A stretch of 64,000 nt of DNA. Origin: Sambucus nigra (lineage: Eukaryota; Streptophyta; Magnoliopsida; Dipsacales; Adoxaceae). The stretch is from contig OX422207.1 of assembly GCA_949130495.1 (NCBI GenBank), positions 713,654,456 through 713,718,455 on the forward strand, read 5' to 3'. This document shows, in pieces, positions 47,321-59,850 of the stretch. Position numbers and translations under genes: made by a program. How positions within the stretch are numbered: the first letter of the stretch is position 1; each line of letters starts with the position of its first letter. The notes beneath the pieces were generated by a model. The model saw nothing but the letters and a program-made list of their open reading frames with translations. It was not told the origin of the DNA and ran no database searches.

Positions 47321-47389
47321 ACGACTATACTTTGCATTTTTCACCAAAAAAAAAACTCATCATCTGTGGCTGAAAACCCCGAATCCAGT

Positions 47390-49200
47390 AATTGAAACAA
47401 TATTGGGGTCCCTCCAAACCCTTCTACTCCACCAAATATTCAAGATCTAGCTGGAATAATGGCCAACTTAGCCCAAGGGCAAATGACCATGCAAGAAACC
47501 ATGCGTCAACTTATACAAATTGTTCGAGATGGAGCCCCTGCCCAGTCAAGACAATGAAGCGTTCAGAAAAATACCCATCTTCCATCTTCAAGAACCAGAC
47601 GAACGTTGTTCCCAGAGGTTTCTCAATCTAATCATACTAGCTCATATCGTACTGAGAGATCTAATGATCCTTCGTATCAACCTGGATGGACTTCTTCAGT
47701 ACGAGTTACGAATTCTCAACGGAATGTCACTCTAACTACAGAATGGGCTAGCGCTCTGGAAAGGTTGAGTAAATTCTCTCCTTTTGATCGATTGGACCCT
47801 AGGAGGAAGAGAAACCCTCTTAGGATTGCGTCGAGGAACTCTCAACGACCATCCGATCTAAGGGAATGTTCTATCCAATCACACCTGACAACCTGTAATG
47901 AATGGTCCTAAGAGAAAAGCTCAGCATGATCAGATGCTGAGAAAAATAGGTTCGAGGCCGAAAATGATGCATGGAAAGGTTCTATTCAAAGGTTGGAAGA
48001 CAGGTTAGGGGAAATGTCTAAGGCCAAGAATCCTCAATAAAGAACTTTTGTCCAAGGGACACCCTTCGTGCAGGCGATTGTGGATTTTCCCACGCCATCA
48101 AAATTCAAAGGTCCTATGGTAACACCTAAATATGATGGAAAAACTGATCCTGTCCTCCATAAAGAGCAATACCAAGCTACGGCTAATATATATACGGTTC
48201 CTGATGAGATGAGATGCAGGGCATTTTCAGGAACTCTCACCGGGTCAGCCCAGATGTTGTACAACAACCTTCCTCGGGGGAAGATCTTGACTTTCCATCA
48301 GCTGGCAGAGCTTTTCATAGGGAATTTCTACTTTGGAGAGAAGCCTTAAAAGATTAGCACGCTTATTGAGCTTTAGATAGAAAACAGAAGAAAGCACTAG
48401 GGATTATATTACTCATTTCAATAACGAAACACTTGAGGTGATCGATAGAAAATAGAAATCACTTCTCTGATAAGTGGTCTGTTACCAAACAAGTTATACT
48501 ATACTTTGGCCAAGGATCCACCCAGGACCATGGCAGAATTGATGGTAAAAAGCAACCAAGATCATGAACGCCGAGGAAGCTATGACTGCGAAGAAGAATA
48601 CAGACGCTAAGGAAACCAAGGTTGAGGGTAGTAAAACTGAGAAGAAGGATCAGAAGAACAATGGTGTAAGTAAGAAGTCAAAAAGCAAACAAACGCTAGA
48701 GCAGATGAGGAGGTATGAAAATTATACTCCCTAAAAGGTAGATATAAATCACATTCTGAAGGGGATCAAGAACAGCGAGGAGCTAACCTGGCCAAAGAAA
48801 ATGAAGGCAGATCCTGACAAAAGGGATAAGTCCAAATATTATGAGTTCCACAAAGACCATGGCCATATGACAAAACGTTTCATAGCTCTCCAGAATGAAA
48901 TTGAAGCACTCATTATGTGAGGAAAATTGACTAAGTACGTTGATCGCCAAAGCGGTGGAAAGACCAGCGACAGAGCAAGGCAAAGATCTAAATCTCCTCG
49001 TCGAGAAAAATATGACAAGAAGAGAGATCACGAAGATGATCCTGATCTCCCCAAAAGGCCAAGGCAGCTCGAGCGCGAGGTATTCTCAATCCATTTTGGA
49101 TCATTTGATTGTAATGTCATTACATGTGGAGATGAAGGAGGTGGAGATATTTGTGCATAGAGAAAAGCTTACCTCAATGAGGCCCAAGCTTGTTCTTACA
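47390..49200 (+). pseudogene. Element H: gag (many breaks)
   Basis: An N-terminal helical region (IQDLAGIMANLAQGQM, about 47440-47520) is followed by Ser/Arg-rich linker. The conserved Tat gag core is at 48068-48349: FKGPMVTPKYDGKTDPVLH, PDEMRCRAFSGTLTGSAQMLYNNLPRG, FHQLAELFIGNF. A TAA after that core and later stops and frame changes break the rest. A basic, charged C-terminal part runs to about 49160. The start codon is unclear; a TGA just after 47390 and the frame changes mean no complete protein. Gag would form the particle. Confidence 0.82.
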
Positions 49201-49241
49201 TACAGCACATATACTTAGCTGAAGACTATCGCCCGAGGAAG

Positions 49242-49706
49242 GTGAATAAGGATAAACTGGTCATCGAGTTTTCTAAAAATGACTTGGTAGGTGTTCTATA
49301 TCCTCATGACGACCCCTTGGTGATTAAGATGAGAATGAAGGATGTGGTGATTTCATGGGTATTGGTGGATAATGGTAGCTCTACAGATATTATGTTCTAC
49401 CCATGCTTCGACAGCTTTCATCTGAAGTTATCTCAGTTGGAGCCATATCATAAGCCCCTCCTCGGTTTCACTGGTGAAAACATTTTTCCACTTGGTATGA
49501 TCAAGTTGGTCATGCTTATTGGTACATGGCCTACTTACTGGACAGAAAGAATACGCTTTTTTGTAATGGATAAAAACGTCCAGTTAGCCTATAACATCAT
49601 CATGGGCAGGGTAGGTCTAAAGAAGTTTGAAGAAGTGCCATCTACGGTACATCAATGTTTAAAGTTCCCAACCAATTTCGAAGTGGGAGTTGTGAAAGGA
49701 GACTAG
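49242..49706 (+). pseudogene. Element H: protease
   Basis: 154 open codons. The active site reads VLVDNGSSTDIMF near 49360-49395, the Tat-type retropepsin motif (Asp, Gly, Ser, Ser kept; Asn at the variable place). Downstream are the LLGFTGE loop and the AYNIIMGRVGLKKF motif, both usual for Tat proteases. It lies after gag and before RT as expected. It is the least damaged part of H, but its neighbours are broken. Confidence 0.87.
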
Positions 49707-49751
49707 AAAGCAGCTCGGGAATGCTACTATTCGTCTGCGGAACAGGAAGAG

Positions 49752-50175
49752 TTGGAAGAATCCAAGAAGAAGACTACTACGTATCAAGTGGATGAAACAG
49801 AAGATGCAGAGATTGAAACATTGGATCCTAGAGACGAATCTCAGCTCGTGAAGGATCAGGTCATGGAAGCTACGGAGAATATCATTCTGGATGATGAACA
49901 CCCAGAACGAACAACCCAATTTGGTACGTCATTGGACCTATCAATAAATCAGGAACTGGTGGCATTTCTAAGGCACAAAAAATAGACTTTTGCATGGAAT
50001 CATGAAGACATGCCAGGGATAGACCTGACTTTCCTATGCCACGAGCTCAATGTTAATAAGGAGGTCAAGCCAGTGAAGCAGCGAAGAAGAGTATTCAACC
50101 CAGAGAAGAATCAAGCAATACATAAAGAAGTAGAGAAACTGCAGAAAGCCTCTTTTATTGAGGACGTCAAGTATC
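49752..50175 (+). pseudogene. Element H: RT N-terminal lead-in (split by F)
   Basis: An acidic linker is followed by LDLSINQELVAFLR, a TAG at 49983-49985, then TFAWNHEDMPGIDLTFLCHELNV, a PVKQRRRVFNPEKNQAI stretch and EVEKLQKASFIEDVKY. This is the standard start of Tat RT. It stops at the TSD GTATC (50171-50175), where F is inserted; the frame resumes at 52871. Confidence 0.9.
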
Positions 50176-52865
50176 TGTGACACCCCGACTAATTAAATAC
50201 CGGGTAGCTACTCCTTTATTTAAATTAATACAAAATGTCAAGTTGGTTCAGTTCATAGCATCACTGTCAAAAAGCATTTTAACAATTTCTAGCCACCTAA
50301 TATTTAAAAAGTGAGCTGTCAATTTTAATTAAATTAGATTAACATACAACCAAATTAAATTAAGAAGTGCTAATACCACAACCACATCACAGTCAAAATA
50401 GAATAATCAATGGAATAAAATGAATCTGGAGGAATAATCCTCAGAATAATCCGAAAACTGAATAAAACTGAATATAAACTCTTAATCACTAATTAATTAC
50501 ATCCAAAACTGAAATAAAACTGAATAAATAAGCTGTCTCTAAGAGAAAAGGGGCGACATGCCCTACAGATAAATAAGTCTGAAATGGAATCAAGGTAGAA
50601 AGTGGAGGCGCCTATAATCAAGATCCTGTAACTTCCACAGCAGCTACAACACGTCACTGGAATGGAACTTCAAAGCTTGGTGTCCTTGTGGCTGGGCACC
50701 TAAAAGGTTTTTACAAAAAAAATCGATTTGAAAGCAAACGAGTCAGAGCCCGATTGTGAAAACAGTTTAAAATGTAGCAAGTGTTTAATGTCATTAAACA
50801 GTGAATATAAAATACATGATAGTGCGTGCTCTCACATGAGTTCCTCACCTCTCAACTAATTGTGCACGCCGATCGTACCCGTACCCGTACCCGTTCTATT
50901 TATTCCACTATCTAACTAGTCCAATCCATAACCTGACTTTACTTTTCCGTTTAGAATTCAATTCACGATATCTTACTATAAGCTAAGAGTCTTACTGTGT
51001 GTTTCTCAGAACTAGTTATAATAATTACTAAGAAGTTCCCATTTTTAACTCTACAACAAATTATTCACACTTACACTTATATAAGCAACCCATTTTAATT
51101 TTCAGTATTTTATCTCATCGTAAATATACAATAATGGCACCCCTAGGCTAAGCTGCGGTGCACACATACTCTACTATCAAGTCCCGGTACATCATGTACA
51201 TAAGGACCACGGATTCCGACTCTCTCAGGAACCGTTTCGATAAGTAACAATCACACATAATGGAGGCGGACATAGTTCACATCCCATAGGTCATGCACAT
51301 ACCTATGATCCCATGGTCAGCAGACTTATTAACTCACCAATAAGTCATTCTCTGACCTATGTCCTTAAGGTACCAATCTAAATCCCCCCCGTAGGCACAC
51401 AAAGATTAGATGGCCCTGATCGAAAGTCGACCTCCCGTGATAGCAAGTATGGTAGGTATGTTATACACATATAAGTCCATATACCAAGAATTTACACATC
51501 TTTGATAACATATAATAATAATAATAGAGGTATATTTTAAATCGCTATACCGTCGTTCAATTTTTTGTACATTTACAAGTTTCCGGATAATATACAATAT
51601 AGACTGCCGACACTTCTCACGTCGTAGCTCCAAGTACTTAAAACCTAACTCATAAGGTTACTAAGTCTTTTATATACTTCTACAAATTTAATCGTAATTA
51701 TACTCCGATCACACAAACATACCTATTGGTCTTCCTCAAGTCTAAGTATTCATAAGTTCCAAACATTAATTCTCTAGGGACAAAATTATTAAACTTCAAC
51801 CAAAATAATACTCATAACAAACCTATGTGAAGTTCGAAACAAAAATCGGCAGTAAAAGATCATTCTGTCAACTCGTTATAAATCTCATTCGAACGAGGTA
51901 GTTCAAACGAGTGTCGTTCGAATGGAGGGCTTCGAACGAACTCGTTAGAAGGTACACTAGAATCTCGTTAGAAGCTCGTTCGAATGAGGTCGTTCGAACA
52001 ACCTGGGTTGGTCTTCTAACGAGATTGCAGAAAATGCCCAGAATTTTCCCAACTTTGTTTTTTACCAAATTCCTTTCTCCAAATCCATCCTAAGTTCATA
52101 CTAATTACATTCTTGTGTTGCTAACCTACTCTAGGTCACCCTAAGTCATTTCTTAACATATTTTTGGGGTCAAATCTTATTAATCAACATGTAATCACCA
52201 TAAATTCCCAAATCTTGCCCCAAACCCTATAAACATGAACATATAATTTTATTTCACTTAAATACTCATCATTAATCCATTTTTAAATCATCAAAGTTAA
52301 GTTTTTGGGTACTAATTTCATCCATAAACATTCTACATGCAATCCCTATCCAAACTTATGAGTTCCATAACAAATACCTTCGGTTTTCATCAAAACTTTC
52401 AGAGCATATAAAGTTTCTACACTAAACATGGAGGAAATATTCATTGAAACTAATAACATCAAATCACTTGCCTTAGGTTTGTTCTTCAAATTTGTTGTCG
52501 GTGATTATAGGGTGATTCTCTCCTCTTTATGGTCACAATTCCTTCCAAAATGATGGTGATGGGAGATGGTTTTGTTTGGAACCTCTTTTAACCTCTCTCT
52601 AACTTCTCTCAAAAAACCCCGTAGCCCACTCTTTTTTTTTTGGCTGGTAGTGGCCTTAGTGGTCTCTCTAATAATATCCAATTTAACTCTTTTGTATGTT
52701 AATATAATTTAATTAAAATTGAAAGCTCGCTTTTTAAATATTAGGTGGCTAGAAATTGTTAAAATGCTTTTCGACAGTGATGCTATGAGCTGAACAACCT
52801 TGACATTTTATATTAATTTGAATAAAGGAGTAGCTACCTGGTATTTAATTAGTCGGGGTGTCACA
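50176..52865 (-). mobile_element. Element F: LTR with inverted U5 at both ends, inside H RT
   Basis: 2,690 bp with a perfect TSD GTATC (50171-50175 and 52866-52870). The left end TGTGACACCCCGACTAATTA and the right end are inverted copies over about 174 bp (50176-50349 and 52692-52865). The interior is an LTR in minus orientation, related to A and G, whose U3 start is missing and replaced by the inverted U5 copy. No gag or pol is present. A normal solo LTR would end ...CGGGGTATTACA on the right. Confidence 0.9.
51871..52025. repeat. TTCGAAC / CTCGTT palindrome cluster in F
   Basis: Repeated GTTCGAACGA- and CTCGTTAGAAG-type words, many self-complementary. The cluster sits where A, B and K carry TCGATCGA clusters. 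Confidence 0.82.
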
Positions 52866-52870
52866 GTATC

Positions 52871-53500
52871 CTGATTGGCTAGCAAATGTTGTGATGGTAA
52901 AGAAGAAAAATAATAAGTGGATGATGTGTGTGGACTTCAGTGATCTTAATAAAGCCTGCCCAAAAGATCATTTTCCCTTGCCCCGAATCTATCAATTGGT
53001 GGATGCCACATCGGGGCATGAGTTGTTGAGCTTCATGGATGCTTATTTCGGCTACAACCAGATTTAGATGAAACTAGAGGACAAGGAAAGAATTTCTTTT
53101 ATTACCCTAAGGGGAACTTATTGCTAGAATGTTAGGCCTTTCAAACTTAAAAATGCAGGTGCAACATACCAACGGTTGATGAATAAAGTGTTCGCAGAGA
53201 TAATCGGTAATAATATGGAGATTTATGTTGATGATATGCTGACAAAGAGCAAGAAACTATTGATCATTTAGTTGACCCATGCCATACTTTTGATCAGCTA
53301 GGGAAATATCAAATGAAGTTAAATCCCAGCAAATGCATATTTAGAGTACGAGAAGGCATGTTTCTCGAGTATATTGTTAATCAACGAGGCATTAAGGTGA
53401 ACCCTGAAAAAATAAAGGCCCTACTGGAGCTACGATCTCCAGGTACGAAGAAGGAAGTGCAAAGTCTCACATGACGAGTTGCATCACTCAACAGATTTAT
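52871..53500 (+). pseudogene. Element H: reverse transcriptase core
   Basis: Resumes after F with YPDWLANVVMVKKKNNKW, MCVDFSDLNKACPKDHFPLPRI, ATSGHELLSFMDAYFGYNQI, then TAG at 53065-53067, an altered FITLRGTYC-stop stretch, LKNAGATYQRLMNK and the catalytic YVDDML at about 53225-53245. Another frame break follows near 53255, then the thumb with KLNPSKCIF. All signature motifs are Tat-type. The enzyme cannot be made from this copy. Confidence 0.88.
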
Positions 53501-54138
53501 GTCACGAGCAACAGACAGATGCCTCCCATTCTTCAAAACACCTCGAAAAACTTTTGAGTGCAATGACAAATGCGAGGAGGCTTTTCCTGAATTGAAGAAA
53601 TATCTGGGGACCCCTCCCCTGTTATCTAGACTAGTGATGGGAGAAAGACTATACTTGTATCTGGAAGTTTCAGAGAACGCAGTTAGCTCGGAACAGAGTG
53701 GAGGACAAAGTGCAAAAACTGATCTATTACACCAGCAAGGCCTTTCGAGTAGCAGAGATTAGATATCCAAGGTTAAAGAAGTTGGAACTAGCACTGATCA
53801 AATCAAGCAGATGGATGATGCCATACTTCCAAGTCCATACTATAGTAGTGTATACTGATATGCCATTAGGATAGGCTCTGCACAAATTGGAGAAATCGGG
53901 AAGATTGATGTCTTGGGTGGTAGAACTTGGTGAATATGACATAATTTATGAGCCCAAGTCGTCGCTTAAGAGGCAGGTAATATCAGACTTTATTGCAGAG
54001 TTTACTTACTCTAACACATCCAAAAAGTAGGAGCTTGATGCAAACCAACCCGTGGATATTACGGGGTCATCTAAGATAAACCCCGACCAACTTCCTTTAG
54101 TATATCGACAAGAGGTGATAGACAACGATTAATGGGAA
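53501..54138 (+). pseudogene. Element H: first RNase H and connection
   Basis: From RFMSRATDRCLPFF the frame gives FECNDKCEEAFPELKKYL, TPPLLSRL and YLYLEVSENAVSS, the start of the RT-linked RNase H. A frameshift near 53690 separates this from QKLIYYTSKAFR and YPRLKKLELALI in another frame, followed by SWVVELGEYDIIYEPKSSLKRQ. Stops occur at several points. The many breaks make boundaries approximate. Confidence 0.78.
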
Positions 54139-54669
54139 GTGTCGGGTAATTGCCCAAGGATAGGAGAAGATAAAAGTAAGTATCAAATACTCCACCGTGG
54201 AACTCTGTCTGACCAAGAGTTTGATAATGATATACCTGTATGGAATTTGTATGTGGATGGCTCTTCATGTGCCACGGGTAGTAGAGCAGGAATAATCTTA
54301 GACAGTCCTGATGGAGTTAATATTGAGTATACTTTACGTTTTCAATTTAAGGCTTCCAATAATGAAGCTGAATATGAAGCTATGATCGTGGGTCTTAGTT
54401 TGGCCCAAATCATGAATGCAGAGCAGGTTATCGTATTTAGTGATTCACAATTAATTTTAAATCAAATTCTCGGGTTGAACATAGAAAAGGGAGAATTAAT
54501 GTTCAAGTATCATGAAAAAGCTATGGATGTTGTATTAACTTTTTCCGTAGTCCAATTGATCAGAATATCGAGATTAAAAAATACAAGAGCTGACGCCCTA
54601 CATCGGCTGGCCTCGGCAACATGCACCGAGCTACGAAGAACCATCACAATAGAGATTCTGGAAGATTAG
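54139..54669 (+). pseudogene. Element H: second, archaeal-type RNase H
   Basis: 176 open codons starting inside the linker. The domain begins at WNLYVDGSS (about 54240) and has GIILDSPDG, FKASNNEAEYEAMIVGL (catalytic Glu), VFSDSQLILNQI (catalytic Asp) and ADALHRLAS near the end. Possession of this extra RNase H between the first RNase H and integrase is the defining Tat-lineage trait. It is well preserved, perhaps by chance. The ATG at 54139 is inside the linker rather than a true start. Confidence 0.92.
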
Positions 54670-55193
54670 AGCATAGACAAAGTTTTGATGGTGAAATTCA
54701 TTTCCCTCGACTTGCTTACATCCTGGATGGACCCCATCAGGGCCTATATCAAAGAGGGAATTGTGCTAATAGACAAACTCGCAGCTAAGAAACTAAAGTT
54801 TAAAGCTGCTCGTTGTGTACTGACCAATGGTATTTTGTATAAAAGAGGCGTTATAGCAGGACTACAGAGATGTGTGCATCCCTCCGAAGTTAAATATTTG
54901 ATTGAAGAGGTTCACGAAGGCTCTTGTGGAGCTCATATAGCAGGTCAGACACTTTTGCAGAGGATAATGACACAGGGATATTACTGGCCAACGACGAGAG
55001 CTAATTGTGCAGCTTACGCTAAGAAGTGTGATAAATGCCAACATTTCTCTTCCATCCGAAGAACTCCCCAAGCATTGTTAATGCCCATTACGTCCCCTTG
55101 GCTATTTTGCATGTGAGGTATAGACTTGGTCGGGCCACTTCCAATGACTAGAGAGATATTCAAGTATTTGGTAGTTGTTGTGGATTATTTTAC
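54670..55193 (+). pseudogene. Element H: integrase, first part (split by E)
   Basis: The frame at 54685-55116 includes the zinc-binding HEGSCGAHIAGQ ... CDKCQHF box (HHCC) and GYYWPTTRAN. A TGA at 55114-55116 precedes GIDLVGPLP, which supplies the first catalytic Asp, and VVVVDYF. The sequence stops at TTTAC (55189-55193), the TSD of E, and resumes at 61852 with TKWVEYEPL. Confidence 0.9.
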
Positions 55194-56436
55194 TGTGACA
55201 GCCCGCCTAATTAAATACCGGGCGATCACTCCTTTATTAAATTAAAATCAAGGTGAACAGTTGGTTCATTCTTAGCATCACTGTCGTAAAAATAAACTTT
55301 TCCAAATAAACACCCTAATTAATTAAGCTAAGTGTCAAAACCATTTTTAACCTTTCTAACCAAATTGTATTACCAACTTATATCATCCTACTAGGTATTT
55401 CCAACGTGAAGCATGAGGAATTCTATCATTATACATGGATTAACCAACCAAAAATTATTATAATTATCAAAAACCCTAGAATTTTCTTAAACATGGTTCT
55501 AACAAGTATTTCCAGAAATTTCCTTCTTGTAAACATCATAATTTCGTGGGTAATTCCTCTACATGGCAAGGGTTTCCAGAATTATCAATTTATTCATCAC
55601 TACATGCAATTTCCTAACTCATATCTTAGGTTTCTTCCATAAAAACTCATTCTAATTACTCCTACACTAATATCAATGATGCACCAACAAAATAATCAAG
55701 ATAAACACTTGCCTGGGATTTTTGGTGTTCTTATTTGCGGATGATTTTGGTGTGGTTGCGTTCCCCATCGCGCGATTTACGCGTTGGTGGTGGTGGCAGT
55801 GCAAACGGATGGATTTTGGGCCTTGAATTTGCCTTGAGAGCTCTCTCCTTCCTATCCTATGGCCATTCTTGTGTTTGTGTTTTCTAACCCTAGATGACTA
55901 ACCTAAATGGCTGATATAGATTACTGATTTTCGTGGGTTTAATTACCCAAAAATGTGAAATGTCCAAAATGCCCTCCCGGGGTACCACTTAGGCCTCAAA
56001 ATGCCCCGAGACCCAAACTAAACCCCCGGGTACACTTTTCTGACTATCTCGACCCTTTCGGACGTGTTGGCGCACTCAAAACGACCATACGAATGACTTA
56101 TAAAATATTCACTTTTATTTATCAAAGTTTAGTCCCGACGCGACACGGGCGCGTCCCGACTCAAATTTCCAAAATTGTCATTTTATTCACTCGTGACATT
56201 CAATATAATCAATATTACATATTACTTTGCTCATTAGTAATATTCAACAAATTTCCCATAATTACTAACTCTCGTCACGTTAATAATTATAACATAATTA
56301 ATTTCCGATAATTACTAACTCTCGTCACGTTAATAATTATAACATAATTAATTTCCAGATTTTTATTAAATAATTAACTCACATTAAATTTAATAAATCC
56401 CCAAATTAATATAGCATAAAAATACGGGGTATTACA
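55194..56436 (-). mobile_element. Element E: 3' LTR, internally deleted
   Basis: Keeps the last 178 bp of U5 (55194-55371) joined directly to the first 1.06 kb of U3 (55372-56436), losing about 1.8 kb including the TCGATCGA cluster. Near 56250-56350 a stretch of about 48 bp (ATTACTAACTCTCGTCACGT...) is tandemly duplicated. Confidence 0.9.
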
Positions 56437-56449
56437 TACTTCCCCCCTA
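56437..56449 (-). promoter_or_regulatory. Element E: polypurine tract
   Basis: Minus-strand TAGGGGGGAAGTA between the pol stop and the LTR, identical in layout to B. Confidence 0.92.
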
Positions 56450-57667
56450 ATAACGGAATTTCGTCCCGAAATTCGAAAAACAAGGCATACCTGGTAAGAA
56501 CAAATCTGGATATCTCTCGCGCATATCGGCCTCGCACTCCCAAGTGGATTCCTCCATATTATGATGCTCCCACTGGACTCGCACAAGTGGAACTATCTTC
56601 GACCTCAATCTCCTCTCACTATAGTCTAGGATAGCCACCGGTCTCTCCTCGTAAGAGCTGTCAGGCTGTAAGTGTATCTCATCTATCGCAATGTGAGTAT
56701 GGGCCATATCATCCCGAAGATACCGTCTCAACGACGAGATGTGGAATACATCGTGAATGCGATGTAAATGTTCTCGTAGTCCCAATCTGTATGCTACCGA
56801 CCCAATCCTCTCGATAATGGGAAATGGTCCCACGTACCTCGGGGCCAATTTCCCTTTCTTCCCGAACCTCATCACTCCTTTCATAGGAGATACAGACAGT
56901 AACACTTGGTCCCCCACATTAAACTCCCGGAAGAACCGTTTCTCATCGGCATAGCTCTTCTGCCTGTCCTGGGCTACTCGAATGCGACTCCTGATCATCT
57001 CAATCCTCGCGGAGGTTTCCTGAATCACCTCCGATCCTAGAAACTTGTTATCCCCCACCTCGATCCAACAAGTTGGAGAACGACAAGGCCTGCCATACAA
57101 AGCCTCAAATGGAGCCATACCAATCGTAAACTGATAAGAGTTATTATAAGCAAACTCTACCAGTGGAAGATGTGGCTCCCAACCTCCTCCAAAATCAAGA
57201 ACACACATGCATAGCATATCCTCTAACATCTGATTAGTACGCTCTGTCTGTCCATCTGTCTGTGGGTGATAAGATGAACTCAACCTTAACTCAGTACACA
57301 TAGCCTCCTGAAAGCTTTCCCAGAAACATGACATGAAAATCTTGTCTCTATCCGACACAATATTAAGGGGCACCCCATGTAATCTGACAACCTCAGCAAT
57401 GAACAACTGAGCATACTGACTCGTGGTATAGTCTGTCCGCACCGGCAGAAAATGAGCCACCTTGGTCAAACGGTCTACAATCACCCAGATAGAATCGTGG
57501 CCCCGCTGTGATGTAGGTAACCCTGTAATAAAATCCATGGAAATACTCTCCCATTTCCATGCGCATACTTCCAATGGCTGAAGCAATCCTGACGGTTTCT
57601 GATGGTCCACCTTCACCAGCTGGCAGTTAGAACATTTGGACACGAACTCAGCAATGTCCTTCTTCAT
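56447..57667 (-). pseudogene. Element E: integrase core, GPF motif and chromodomain-like tail
   Basis: 406 open codons on the minus strand beginning at KKDIAEF, within the zinc-binding domain (CSNCQLVK intact). The core has MDFITGLP, VSDRDKIF and TERTNQMLEDML (D, D, E all present), then YADEKRFF, GKKGKLAPRYVGPF, DVFHISSLRRY and the chromodomain-like tail with VRVQWEHHNMEE. The stop overlaps the polypurine tract. The start Met is not a real start; the frame is cut upstream by TAA at 57683-57685, where B has CAA. This is the best preserved B-family integrase here. Confidence 0.94.
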
Positions 57668-57682
57668 CCCACTCCACCAGTA

Positions 57683-58450
57683 TTACCTCCTCATATCCTG
57701 GTACATCTTATCTCCTCCAGGATGTACTGCAAATCGGGACCCGTGAGATTGGGTCATCACTGCATGACGTAATTCTGCTCCTTCTGGAACCACCAATCTC
57801 CCATTAAACCTCAAACTCCCATCAGAACTAACAGAGTAGGACTCAGCACCCTCAGCTAAAAGTCGTACAATCTGCACCTGGCAAAACGGGTCTGTGGTTT
57901 GGGCCTGTATTACCCTCATAACAATCTCGGGTGTGACTGTCATAGCAGATATGAAGGAATGGGCTACTGCGTCCTGGTGGCCTAACTCCTTCCACTTCGC
58001 TTTCCAGACGTCCGCTACCTCGTTTACCGGTCTACGGCTCAACGCATCAGCAACTACGTTGTCCTTCCCCGGATAATAATGTATGTCAAACTGATAGTCC
58101 TTCACAAACTCTAACCATCTGCGCTGTCGCATATTCAGCTCTCACTGAGTGAATAGGTACTGCAGTGACTTGTGGTCTGTGAACAAGAGGAATTTCTCCC
58201 CCAATAAGTAGTGCCTCCATATCCTCAATGCAAAAACCACCGCTGCTAACTCCAGGTCGTGGGTGGGGTAATTCTTCTCATGCGGCTTAATCCTGCGGGA
58301 GGCAAAATCTATAGCCTTATCCTCCTGCTGAAGTACTCCCCCAAGTCCCCGTAAAGAGGCATCGGTGTAAACCAGGTACTCTGCACCCGGCTTCGGTAAA
58401 GAAAGCACGGGCGCTGAAGTAAGCTTGTCTTTCTTCTCGTCGAAAGCCAA
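57683..58450 (-). pseudogene. Element E: RNase H and start of integrase
   Basis: Two pieces in one minus-strand frame. 58142-58450 has [26 protein letters not shown] and [21 protein letters not shown]. 57683-58132 has [31 protein letters not shown] and the integrase lead-in to HPGGDKMY. They are separated by TGA at 58142-58144, where B has CGA. The Asp and Glu ligands of RNase H that I can place are present. Confidence 0.92.
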
Positions 58451-59164
58451 CTAACAAGCATCATTCCAAACATATGGTACCCCTTTGCAAGTCAGGTACG
58501 TCAATGGACCCGCTATTTTGGAGAATCCCCGAATGAATCTCCTGTAGTATCCGGCTAACCCCAAGAAACTACGCACTTCCGTCGGTGTCGTAGGCTGTCC
58601 CCATTCCCTCACCGCTGACACTTTACTCGGGTCGACTGCTATCCCCTGCTCAGAAACAACATGCCCCAAGAACTGTACTTCTCGCAACCAGAATCCACAC
58701 TTCTCGTACTTAGCATACAACTGATGCTCTCATAAAGTCTGAAGAACCTGCCTCAAGTGCTCAGCATGCTCCTCCTCGGAGTGTGAATATATCAAAATGT
58801 CATCTATGAAGACGATGACAAACTGATCCAAGAACTCTATGAATACTCGGTTCATTAAGTCCATGAATACGGCTGGAGCATTTGTGAGACCAAATGGCAT
58901 CACTCTGAACTCGTAAGACCCATATCTCGTCAAGAAGGCAGTCTTTGAAACATACTTCTCTCTAATATGTAGCTGATGGTACCCCGACCTCAGATCTATC
59001 TTCAAAAAGAAAGTTGTTCCCCTCATTTGGTGGAACAAATCATCGATTCGAGGCAACGGATACTTATTCCGTATCGTGACCTTGTTCAACTCCCGGTAGT
59101 CCACACACAACCTCAGTGAACCATCTCTCTTCTTCACAAACAGAACTGGAGCGCCCCAAGTGAG
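58451..59164 (-). pseudogene. Element E: reverse transcriptase
   Basis: One minus-strand frame in two pieces. 58730-59137 has [43 protein letters not shown] and FIDDILIYS. 58451-58720 has the connection with [12 protein letters not shown]. Stops are TGA at 58730-58732 (CGA in B) and TAG at 58451-58453 (CAA in B). At about 59158-59165 one C is missing in the SPWGAP motif compared with B, so this frame is disconnected from the protease frame. Confidence 0.93.
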
Positions 59165-59184
59165 GTACTCCTGCGAATGAAGCC

Positions 59185-59850
59185 CTAACCTAACAGCTGC
59201 TCTATCTGATCTCGTAACTCTCGCATCTCTGCCAGAGCTATACGGTATGGAGCGCGTGCTATAGGTCTAGTATCTGGCAATAAATCTATAACAAAGTCTA
59301 TCTCTCGACTGGGGGGTAGGCCTAGTATTTCCTGAAACACATCAGAATACTCACGAACAACTGGAATCAAGTTTAACGGAATCACAACCTCCTTAGAGGT
59401 ATCCTCCTCTATAAAATACAAATGATCGGTCGAACCTCCCTCTGGGTGAGGCATCGCCACTACAAACATCTCTTGCCCCGGAATGTCAAAAACAATGCTC
59501 CCACCGAAGCAATAAATCATGGCTCTATAAGCTGCGAGCCAATCCATACCAATAATAACATCATGCTCATGCATCTCTAAGACTAACATGTCCACGGGTA
59601 ATACCAAACTACCAATCTCTACCCCCACTCCTCGGCATATAAAGAAGATAAGCGACCCACTCCCCAGTGGTGAGTCTACACACGTCACTGTGCTCTCTGC
59701 TGTGGCTAACAACCCTAAGGCCTTCGCAAAATGCGTAGCTATAAAATAATGAGTCACCCCAGTATCAAACAAAACCTGACCCATAGTACCATGGATAGGA
59801 AACATACCCTCAATTGCAGGTGGTGCCTATGGAGCTACTGCCTGGTGGAC
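59185..59850 (-). pseudogene. Element E: protease and RT lead-in
   Basis: 206 open codons (59185-59805) starting MFPIHGT, with the intact active site [21 protein letters not shown], a DMLVLEMHEHDVI stretch, GMDWLAAYRAMI and the RT lead-in PVVREYSDVFQEILGLPPSREIDF. It ends with TAG at 59185-59187, where B has CAG. Just upstream, in the gag-protease linker, the same frame has further TAG codons near 59825 and 59870. The protease domain itself is complete, unlike those of B and K. Confidence 0.93.

Noticed and set aside
50176..52865. F as a cut-and-paste DNA transposon with terminal inverted repeats
   Set aside because: The inverted arms are the U5 end of a known local LTR family, the interior is LTR sequence, the TSD is 5 bp as for these LTR elements, and no transposase is present.
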